Shown: in pieces, positions 54,809-64,000 of the stretch
How the letters are laid out: each line of letters starts with the position of its first letter
How positions within the stretch are numbered: position 1 is the first letter of the stretch
Source of the DNA: Lepraria neglecta
Taxonomy: Eukaryota; Ascomycota; Lecanoromycetes; Lecanorales; Stereocaulaceae
DNA length: 64,000 bases
Direction: 5' to 3'
NCBI GenBank assembly: GCA_033220425.1
Contig: CM065647.1
Span: 682,001 to 746,000 of the forward strand
Notes under the pieces: generated by a model
Database searches by the model: none
What the model was told of the DNA's origin: nothing
Seen by the model: the letters and a program-made list of their open reading frames with translations, nothing else
Made by a program: the position numbers and the translations under genes

Positions 54809-57800
54809 ATGGCTACACAAGAAGACCATGAAACAGACACGGGTGAAATCGCTTCTGGCGTTCAGAGCGATATCCGACACCACTCCGCTTCGACTGTCGA
54901 CCGTCCATTGCCGACAGACTCAATGGTTACTGTGAGGCTCTCAGACTCGCCAGTCGCGTCTATATTGGAAACTTCCTCCCACGACCATACTGAAGTGAAA
55001 CCACTCGCCTATGAACACGAACTGCCAGTGTCACCCAGACAAGACGCTACTTTGCCTGAGGACAGCATTCCTACCGCGGACGAGGATGCTGTCATACTCG
55101 AAGAAGACACAAACGACACTTCCAGAGAATCAACGGCCTTGATGGCAAGCAGTGTGGAGCATGAGCGTTCCGTATCCACCTCTGGCACCATTCGCTCCCG
55201 AAGCGATAGTTCTGGTACTTTGTCGTCTACAGGCAGTGCTCAGGTCGATTGGGACGAGCTTGAAAAGAGTGAAGAGCAGGCGCCACGAGATGAAGGCTCT
55301 GACGAAGTAGATTCACCCTATATCCGTTTCATGGATTTGGCTCGTGCTAATTTGGCCTTCAGTCAACCGCATTCCTCCTTGCTCGACTTGAACAAGAGAA
55401 TAATGCATTGGCAACGAATCCAAAGGCAGCCCTGGCAAGAGCGAGGTCTAGAAAGGGAACTAAAGGACGACCACCGTCAATTCAGCATCTCAAAAAGCTC
55501 GTCAATGAGCCAACAAACCCCTCGTTGCGGTACTCCTTGGTTCCTGACCCCCCACCAATGACAGAACTGGAATTCTGGGCAGCTCTCGTGAACGACTATC
55601 CTCAGACTGCACAGAGATTGCCAACATTGACTTCAAACAAAATCAGGGGCGGCGTCCCTCCTCCTTTACGAGGCGTTGTTTGGATGAGCATCGCCGGATC
55701 TCGAGATCCGCTACTTGAACAAGAGTACGACAGATTGTGCGGCGAAACAAGCCCATACGAGAATCTTATCGGCAAGGATATCGGCCGAAGCTTTCCTGGG
55801 GTTGAGATGTTTCGAGACCCTTCAGGAGAGGGTCAGCAGATGCTCGGAAGAGTGCTGAAATGCTTCAGCTTGTACGACCGCAAGATTGGATACTGTCAAG
55901 GTCTGGGTTTCGTGGTTGGCCCTTTGCTGATGCACATGGGTGATAAGGAGGCCTTTTGCGTGCTTGTCCGGTATGTAAACCACTGTATCAAGATTGTGGA
56001 TAAAGTGCTAATCTGATACAGCTTGATGGAACACTACGACCTTCGGTCATGTTTCTTACCAGACCTCTCCGGCCTCCATCTTCGCATCTACCAATTCCAG
56101 AATCTACTATCAAAGCATCTACCGACTCTCGCCTCTCACTTGGAAGATCTACAGATAGAGCCTTTATATGTTTCGCAATGGTTTCTGTCTTTCTTCGCGG
56201 TGACATGTCCGCTACCTATGCTCTTACGAATTTACGATGTCATTTTGACCGAAGGAGCTTCAGAAACACTTATGCGGGTCGCACTGTCACTCATGCGCAG
56301 GAACGAAAAGAAAATCATGGCTTGCACAGAATTGGAAGACGTTATGGGCCTCCTGCTCTCCAGGGCGCTGTGGGATACATATGGGTGCAACGCCGATGAC
56401 TTGGTCAACGACTTTGTGGGACTTACGGGGCTTGTAACTCGGGAGGGATTGGAAAAGCTGGAGGGCACATTTAAGGAAGCTAGTATCGAGGACTCCACGG
56501 CTAAAGCCATCTCTCTGCCGAATGTGCAGGCTGCGGCATCACGGTTCCTCGGACGCTTTTGGACTGGCTCAAATTCATCAGCGAAAGTGACGTCCCCAAC
56601 CTCCAGCCTAGGAGTAGCAGCCCCTTCACGGCCTTCTAGCTTCCTTCGTAGAACACCTTCGAAGCAAAGTATGGCATCAACCCTCAACTCGATTGAGAGT
56701 ACCGAAAGCTATCTCAGCGCTGCTTCAACAGAAGCAACCGCGATGTCGAGGAATCCGTCAGCCGATTGTACGCCTGGGAAGACCGTGACTTTTGGTAGCA
56801 GTTCAAATTCAACGGGAGTGACCAGTCAGGATAGGGATCTCCACAGTCAGATCGAAGATCTCTTGACTGCCCTCAGCGACATGCAACGGGAGCAGGCGAT
56901 ATTAGCTGGGGAGCTGCAAAAAGAGCGTGAAGAGCGCGAAGATGATCGTGCTGCCGTTCAGCGCTACATTGAACAAGCGAAAAAGGCCCCTCTAGAAGCC
57001 ATTCCCGAGGGCCGAGCGCATCATTCACGTACTTCGTCAGAAGTTACGATCGAGGCAAAAGACGCGCAAGAGCCCTTAGCTGGCCTAGAAGAGCACTTCA
57101 GTACAACGCACAGCGATAAGAGATCATCATTAGCACAGCAGACGAAGCATCAAATGCGAGAAGACCTGAAGTTGTGGAAAGATCAATACGACGTGGAAGC
57201 AACAAGATCCGCAGACTTGACTCGCCAACTTGTAGACGAGAAGGCCGAGAACGCTCGCATTCTAGAACAATTCCGAGACATGCGCTCACGGATGCAAGAG
57301 GCCCACCAGGACAAGCAACGACTAGAGAAGACTCTCCATGACATTAAAAGCAGGAGGTTTTCAACCGACAGCGAGTACGAATCGATGCCTGTAACGCCAG
57401 TGGAAGTTCCGTCGGGACCCGGTGGATTACGTGAACTCAAGCTTGGAAGATCTGGTTCGCTCCGGTCAAACACAGCGCCTGTGCAAGCTTTCTCGAAGCG
57501 TTCTAGTAGCCTTGGTATCTCGACGGTGCTAGCTACGGAAGATCACAAGCCTCCTTCAGAAGAGGCTCTCTTACTTGAGCTTGTCAACGCTAAGACAGCA
57601 GAAGCTGTTGCGAGGCAAGAACTGGAGGAGGTGAAGGGCAAGCTTGATTCGTTGAAAAAGTTGATGGGTGGCGGACCAGCTTCAATAGCGACCAGTGGCC
57701 ATCGACCAACTGCCAGCGAGGCATGCCTCCCGAAAACACAGACTGCAAGCATTGTCACGAAGCCCTTAGAGACGCCAAAGATAGCTCCTCCATCAGTAAC

Positions 57801-57882
57801 GATAGGTGGTGGATTTTTCAGCGGATGGGGAAAGAGAACAGCTTCAAATCCTCCAGTAACGGTAGCAGTGTCGGAGACATGA
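54809..57882 (+). CDS. TBC-domain Rab GTPase-activating protein
   Basis: Accelerates GTP hydrolysis on a Rab GTPase. Three exons: 54809-55306, 55363-55970, 56022-57882 (introns 56 and 51 bp), 988 residues. The N-terminal ~165 residues are Ser/Asp-rich and disordered. After intron 1 comes LLARLEQENNALATNPKAAL, then the TBC domain: RGGVPPPLRGVVWMSIAG, arginine finger in IGKDIGRSFPGV, glutamine finger in YCQGLGFVVGPLLM, and the cysteine-rich helix SQWFLSFFAVTCPLPML. Both catalytic fingers are present, so it should be active. The C-terminal half has Ser-rich linkers and coiled coils (MQREQAILAGELQKEREERE; ARQELEEVKGKLDSL), like EVI5/GYP-type GAPs. It ends with a Gly/Trp segment GGGFFSGWGKR. Confidence 0.93.
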
Positions 57883-58723
57883 TGAGCATATTTGGCTTCT
57901 TCAGGATTTTGTTAGGGCGACTAATATTGAACACTCTCTGGTGTCAGGTGTAGAAGGTTTTCTTATACCATAGTCTGGTAAATAAGGCTGTTCAGCTAGT
58001 TCAATTTCTTCTAAAATGCGCTACAACTTGATCCTCATCTACCGTAAGAATTGCTGCATTTACCGCAACCGTCCGAAGATTGCGCTTTGCAAGCCACCTG
58101 AGCGTAGAGTCCACCACTATGCCCATCCCGTCCTCACTTTCCCGTCTCCTACCCCATAATCCCCTTTGTATGGTGTGTAGTCGTCAATGCCCAGTCCGAA
58201 GTCCAAAGCAACTGCCGTCAACTGCCGACTCTTGAGATCGTCAATCTCCCAGCACCCCCTGTCAATTGATCATGCCCGCTGCATGTCAGCCACATTACTC
58301 TGCTCCAGTGGCCTCGGTTAGACCATGAAACTGGGGCTAGTCTGGGCTTGCAGCATCCCTGGTGATGCCGCTGTCTGGTACCGGAGCTTTTGTAGGGGCG
58401 GTAACCCCCACACGGGAAGCTGAAGCCTGGTATTGATATCTCTGGGCATCGGGACTACTAAATGTAGCTGAAGCTTGCGCTTTTGTTGATATTATGCTCC
58501 TACTCTCGTGCACTACTCACTCATTCCGGTTTTCTTATCTGTCCAATCCATCCTCCACAATATTCCGAGACGCGTGAAGTGAAGCGCGTGGACGGGATCC
58601 CGCAGTGTCGTATCTTTGTGCTGCAGTCGAAACTCGCCCCCGCCTAACCTCAACCCCAATCCCGTTAAATATATAAACAAGCGAATTCCTCGACACAAAG
58701 CCCATCAACAGAATCTGCCCATC
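57883..58723. other. Intergenic, promoter of MFS gene on right side
   Basis: 841 bp without a supported gene. TTAAATATATAAACAA at about 58664-58679 lies some 50 bp before the MFS start and looks like a TATA box. Confidence 0.5.
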
Positions 58724-60784
58724 ATGGAGATGAACTATGATGAAAACGTACGTTTGTTCCTCCAAACAATTGCACTTTACATTACTATATATGAATTGAA
58801 AGCTTACATTCTTCTAGACGCTCCACCAGCTGGAGGAGGAGCTACATGTACAAATTGTACCTGGCACCGAAATCATGGCGGACATTGGAACCCATCACTT
58901 CGTCAAGTCTTCTGGGCACTCGCACCGTGTGCTGGTGCCGCAGCCTTCGGATGATCCTAACGATCCATTGGTAAGTGACACCTTCATGAAGCTGTCCCAG
59001 CTGTCAAAGTTTTCTTTAAGCTAACTGCATGAAGAATTGGAGCACTTTCTGGAAGTTTTCTACCTTGACATGTGCTACTGCTGCAACCTTCGTGCAAGGC
59101 ATGGGCCCGTTGGCCCTGGCTCCCATGTTCCCGCAATTGATCGAGGCATTCGATTCCAATTTGAACGCTGTCATTCAGTTCACCGGTGTTGCTATCTTGG
59201 TACTTGGTTTTAGTAATTTCATCTGGTATGTGTTTTAATTTAATGAGCTTTCTTCAACATCAAAGGCAGCCACTAACAGAAGTCTCAGGGTTCCGCTGAG
59301 CACATCATTTGGCCGACGACCTGTGTACCTTGCATCGCTCCTTATCTGCTTCGGCAGCGCCATCTGGAGGGCAAAAGCAAAGACTTACGGAAGCTTCATG
59401 GGTGCTTGCGTGCTCAATGGTATCGGATCAGGACCGGCTGAGGTACATGAAGACCGCCCCATTGACAATGTAACTTTTTTATTGACTGATTCCCCTAGAC
59501 GATCCAACCAAATGTGATTGCCGACGTAATGTTCTTACATGAGAGAGGAGCATACCAGACGCTATACTTTGTCTTCTACTTCGGATCTCTCATGGTATGC
59601 TCCAGAACTCTACGGATCGAGTAGTATTTTTACTGACAGCCTTTCAGATTGGACCCATCATCGCTGGTCCAATGGCCGAGTATGCAGGTTCGAACAACAC
59701 AGGCTGGCGCAACTTTTGGTGGCTCAACGTCGGCTTGATCGGAGCTACTTTCCTCATGTGTCTCTTTGGGTTCCCAGAGACGAAATGGCACCGCATGCAT
59801 CCAGACGAGATACGCAGACTCGAGTCCGAAGCTGCAATGAAGTCTTCGGATGAAAAGATCGCCGTCCAGACTACGGAAGGCTCCGGTATTGAGAAGTCCA
59901 ATTCCACCGGGCTTCCCAATCTATCGACCACTACTCAAAAAGACCCTTGGCTTGGAAAGGGGAGGCCGAGTAAGCAACAATTCAAACTATTCCAGGCCAA
60001 CGCCCATCCATTCCAGAGCATCTTGTTGGACCTTTGGATCCCATGGAAGCTGTTTGCGTTTCCAATCGTGGAATTCGCCTCATTCGTTGTATCATGGAGC
60101 GCCTCATGTTTCTTGACCGACAATCTCCTTCAGTCGCAAGCTTTCGCCGCTCCACCGTACTTGTTCTCACCATTGAAAGTCGGATTCTTCAACTTTGCGG
60201 TCCTGGTCGGGGCTATTATTGGCTCGGTGACAGCCGGACCTTTGAGTGACTGGATCAGTATGAAGCTCACAAAGAGGAACAACGGCATCAGAGAACCCGA
60301 GATGAGGCTGCCTACAATGATCCCCTACTTTATACTTATGTTGATCGGCAACTTCGTCACCGCATTTGGCTGGGAGAATCATTCAAATTGGAAGGTGAGT
60401 CTTGCACACTTTCAATCACTATCTTCAAGCTCCCCAATAAGACTCAAGATACTGACTTCAGATATTCAGGTAATCGTCATAGTCGGGTGGGCCTGTACAG
60501 GTATCCAAGTCGCCGCTTTACCTGCCATCGCCTCCACCTACGCCATCGATTCCTACAAGCCTGTGGCCGGCTCAATCTTCGTGAGCATCACTGTCAACAA
60601 GAATTTATGGGGTTATGGATTCTCGAAGTTCATCAATGCTTGGGTTGAGAAGAGTGGATATGTGCCGCCAATCATGACAAATATGAGTTTGACAGCGCTC
60701 TGGTGTCTTTCCGGGATCATCTTCTGGTTCTATGGAAAGAGATTCAGGACCTGGACCAAGAACAGCTCGGTGCATCATATGTAG
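58724..60784 (+). CDS. MFS transporter (DHA1-like)
   Basis: Plasma-membrane or vacuolar proton-coupled transporter. Seven exons: 58724-58747, 58818-58970, 59035-59225, 59289-59442, 59499-59594, 59648-60394, 60470-60784; all introns 48-75 bp and in phase; 559 residues. N-terminal tail LVPQPSDDPNDPLNWSTFWK is the usual DHA-type lead-in. Helix 2-3 loop motif A-like LSTSFGRRPVYLAS, GIGSGPAETIQPNVIADVMF (helix 4), GPIIAGPMAEYAGSNNTGWR (helix 5), PETKWHR before a long cytosolic loop with Ser/Thr, then six more helices (VGFFNFAVLVGAIIGSVTAG; ALPAIASTYAIDSYKPVAGS). Substrate unknown. Confidence 0.92.
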
Positions 60785-61232
60785 TGAGATGAGGGAAGAC
60801 ATGGCATAATACTTGGGGGAAGCATGAGCTGGAGCTTTTAAACTTAGCAGCTACATTTGACATTGGAAATTGAACTCTTGAATGTTGTTGGAAGTGAGAA
60901 CTTTGCCTGCAAATTGTACGATGACCTCTGCAAGAAACCCTAGCCATTGCCACAGCAGAGGGAATTGTCCCCAAGTGAAGTTTGCGGCATCATAGGGCTG
61001 AGATCAGGCGCTAGTGCTAAAGTGGCTAGTGACCGGTGGGCCAATTGAGCGCGACTCTAGCGCGAGTAAACAGAGCGACTGAGAGGAACAACTAACAACA
61101 ACAACCCCCGGTCTCCTTCCCACTTGACATCTCTTACAAACGTCCGGATTGGCTTCCATCGAAGCATTTGCATAGGTAATTTGCCCCTACTAATCTTCAC
61201 TTTGCGGGCACAGCCAATATCAACGCGCCATC
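60785..61232. other. Intergenic, TOP2 promoter
   Basis: 448 bp; no supported gene. The right part is the TOP2 upstream region. Confidence 0.5.
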
Positions 61233-64000
61233 ATGGACTCCTCCATGGAAGATTCGGTGTTTGACGAGGGAGATATCTCAGATGACTTCGCACCTGCGGC
61301 AGTAAGAAAACCCGTAGCCTCTGCCATTGAGCCAACCTTGCTGATCATACGACTGGCAGAAATCGAAGCCAAAGGCCAAAGCTGCACCCAGATCCGCCCC
61401 TAAGTCGGCTGCTGCCCCGAAAGGTCGCCCCAAAAAGGATCCAGCAGCCCCGAAGGCAGCGCCAAAGAAGACGACGCAGACCACATTGAAGACCAAGCCC
61501 GCTGCCTCAAAGAAACGTCCGAAGCCAGACACCGAAGACGAAGAGCCAGCCTCAGACCCCTCGCTACACGACGCCTCACTTCTCTCAGTCACTCCACCTA
61601 GCAATAAAAAGCAGAAGAAGGCGCCTGCGCCCAAAAAGATGGGGGCGAGGCCCCTCCGAGAGGTCGAGAATGAGGCAATTGCCCAGGCTATAGACGCATC
61701 CATGCACTTCGATGACGCTGACGACCCAAAGCCGAAGAAAGGCTCCAAGGCCACAGACACCTATCAGAAGCTTACTCAGCTTGAGCATATAATCAAGCGC
61801 CCAGACACATATATTGGATCTGTCGAGTTCCAAGAGAAGCAGATGTGGGTGTTCAACAGTGAGCTGGAATCGATGGAGATGAGAACTGTCAACTTCGTTC
61901 CTGGTATCTACAAGATCTTCGATGAGATCCTGGTCAATGCTGCCGATAACAAACAGCGAGACAAGAACATGGATACAATCGAGGTCACAGTTGATCGGGA
62001 GAAAGGAGAAATCAGCGTTCTCAACAATGGACGCGGTATACCCATTGAGATGCATGAAAAGGAGAATATCTACATTCCAGAGATGATCTTCGGTCATCTA
62101 CTCACGTCATCCAACTACGACGACGATCAAGAAAAGGTCACCGGAGGTCGCAACGGCTACGGGGCCAAGCTCTGTAACGTCTTCAGCTCCCAGTTCACCC
62201 TTGAGACAGCAGACTCAAAGTCCAAAAAGAAGTACACGCAAACATGGACCGACAACATGAGTAAGATGGGCAAAGCCTCGATAGTCCCAAACAAGGGCGA
62301 CGACTTTACAAAGGTCACATTTGTGCCGGATTTTCCAAAGTTCAAAATGAATGGCATAGATGACGACTTCGAAGCATTAGTTAAGCGCCGAGTCTACGAC
62401 CTTGCGGGGACCAGCAAAGGTGTCAAGGTCTGGCTGAACGGCAAGAGGATCAAGGTTAACAGCTTCAAGAAGTACATGGAGATGTACACCACCGCGATTA
62501 AAGGGGAGCGAGGCCAAGAAGCCTCGAATGACACCTCAGACATTATCACGGACAGTCCAGATGTACGATGGGAGCTCGGTTTTGCTGTATCAGATGGAAC
62601 CTTCCAACAGGTCTCTTTCGTCAATTCGATTGCAACTACGTCTGGTGGTACCCACGTCAACTACATCGCAGATCAAGTCTGCATCAAGTTGCTTGATATT
62701 GTGAAGAAGAAAAAGAACAACAAAGCAGCGGCTCTCAAAACCGGCCAGATCCGAAACCATATCTTCCTCTTCGTCAATTGCTTAATCGTCAACCCTGCAT
62801 TCACCTCTCAGACCAAGGAGCAATTGACTACCAAGCACAGCCAATTTGGCAGCAAGTGTGTCGTGAGCGATGAATTCCTCAAGAAGATCGCGAAGACAGA
62901 AGTCGTTGAGAACATTCTTCACTTTGCGGAGCAAAAGGCGGATCAAATCCTCAAGAAGAGCGATGGCAGCCGCCGAAGTCGCATGGACAACCCCAAGCTT
63001 ACCGATGCCAACAAGGCTGGCACAAAGGACGGTTACAAATGTACGCTAATTCTGACTGAGGGAGACTCGGCCAAAGGTTTGGCTATTGCAGGCCGATCAG
63101 TTGTCTCTCCAGATCTTTTCGGTGTCTATCCCCTTCGTGGCAAAATGCTCAACGTTCGAGACGCCTCCGTTGATCAAATCGCAAAGAACGCCGAGATCCA
63201 GAATATCAAGAACTTCATTGGCTTAAAGCACAAGACAACGTATACGGACTGCAAGGGCTTGCGATATGGACATATCATGATCATGACCGATCAAGATCAT
63301 GATGGAAGCCACATCAAAGGCTTGCTAATCAACTTCCTTCAGGTCCAATTTCCCAGTTTGCTGAAAATCCCCGAATTCCTGGTTGAATTCATTACACCCA
63401 TCGTCAAGGTTTACAAGGGTGATCCAAAGAAGCCCAAGTCGGCGCAGACATTCTTTACTATGCCTGAGTACGAGGCATGGAAGGAGGACCACAAGCATGA
63501 GCGAGGCTGGGACCATAAGTACTACAAGGGGTTAGGAACAAGCACCACAGAAGAAGCGCAGATTTACTTCCGCGATCTGGATAAGCATCTGAAAGAGTTC
63601 CACGTCATGCAAGAGAGCGAAGTCGAGTTGATTGACCTTGCGTTCTCCAAGAAGAAAGCAGATATGCGCAAAGAATGGCTCCGTCAATTTAAGCCAGGAA
63701 CATATCTCGATCACTCCAGCAGGGGCGTCTCTTACACCGATTTCGTCAACAAGGAATTGATCCTCTTTAGCATGGCAGATAATCTGCGGTCTATCCCATC
63801 GGTAGTGGACGGTCTCAAGCCCGGACAACGCAAAGTCCTCTACACCTGTTTCAAGCGTAATCTGAAGAAAGATGTGAAGGTCGTCGAGCTGGCCGGTTCG
63901 ATTTCTGGTCTTACGGCATACCAGCACGGCGAAACCTCCCTCCAAGGCACTATCGTCGGCCTTGCGCAGACTTTCGTGGGATCCAACAACGTCAACTGTC
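61233..64000 (+). CDS. TOP2: DNA topoisomerase II, N-terminal two thirds (3' end outside window)
   Basis: ATP-dependent type IIA topoisomerase that passes one duplex through another; nuclear, essential. Two exons seen: 61233-61301 (23 codons, acidic) and 61360 to the right edge; intron 58 bp. A Lys/Ala/Pro-rich tail-like region (about 24-100) precedes the ATPase domain: YQKLTQLEHIIKRPDTYIGS, Walker-type Bergerat residues FDEILVNAADNKQRD, LNNGRGIPIEMHE, and GRNGYGAKLCNVFS. The transducer has QTK-loop-like TKEQLTTKHSQFGSK. TOPRIM: CTLILTEGDSAKGLAIAGRS and TDQDHDGSHIKGLL. The breakage-reunion domain begins (RSIPSVVDGLKPGQRKVLYT, YQHGETSLQGTIVGLAQTF); the catalytic Tyr should lie some 25 residues past the edge. 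No stop within the window. Confidence 0.97.

Overview
This window reads as nuclear DNA of a filamentous ascomycete (Pezizomycotina). Most genes are split by introns of about 47-75 bp with GTAAGT-like donors and AG acceptors. One PAL intron ends with a TACTAAT branch-point-like motif. Broken copies show CpA-to-TpA type damage that looks like repeat-induced point mutation (RIP). The gene families (DUF7924-like proteins, DMATS prenyltransferase, CYP52-like P450, fungal PRMT3, hymA, NMA111) agree with this. A Leotiomycetes-like host is my guess and is not proven.

The window has two halves. From 1 to about 33,000 it is an accessory region: a flavin monooxygenase tail, small secreted proteins, an aromatic amino acid ammonia-lyase (PAL), a DUF7924-like gene with a broken duplicate of its own 5' end, kinase-family relics, and a DMATS/P450/hydrolase/P450 group resembling a secondary-metabolite cluster. 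A row of three paralogous single-pass membrane proteins with Cys-rich PAN/apple-like ectodomains follows, and then a Ser/Thr-rich surface protein. Decay is common here. One P450 changes frame and the other loses its last part to a frame change. The hydrolase is split by a 3.7 kb element, two of the three membrane paralogs are broken, and one of those holds a MITE.

From about 33,000 to 64,000 the window is ordinary housekeeping sequence with intact genes: a quinone-type oxidoreductase, PRMT3-type arginine methyltransferase, Mo25/hymA, cytochrome b561, the NMA111 HtrA-like protease, an FSH-type serine hydrolase, NCS-1/frequenin, Mediator subunit 4, a zinc-less enoyl-reductase-like MDR, a TBC Rab-GAP, an MFS transporter, and the first two thirds of DNA topoisomerase II, which runs off the right edge. 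Several pairs are divergent with 380-600 bp shared promoters (PRMT3/hymA, NMA111/FSH, NCS-1/MED4).

The strongest candidate for something undescribed is the element at 14270-17972. It has 14-bp perfect terminal inverted repeats, a perfect 8-bp target duplication and subterminal hairpins with GGGCG loops. It carries Pif1-type helicase remains instead of a recognisable transposase, and it sits exactly inside the last exon of the alpha/beta-hydrolase gene.
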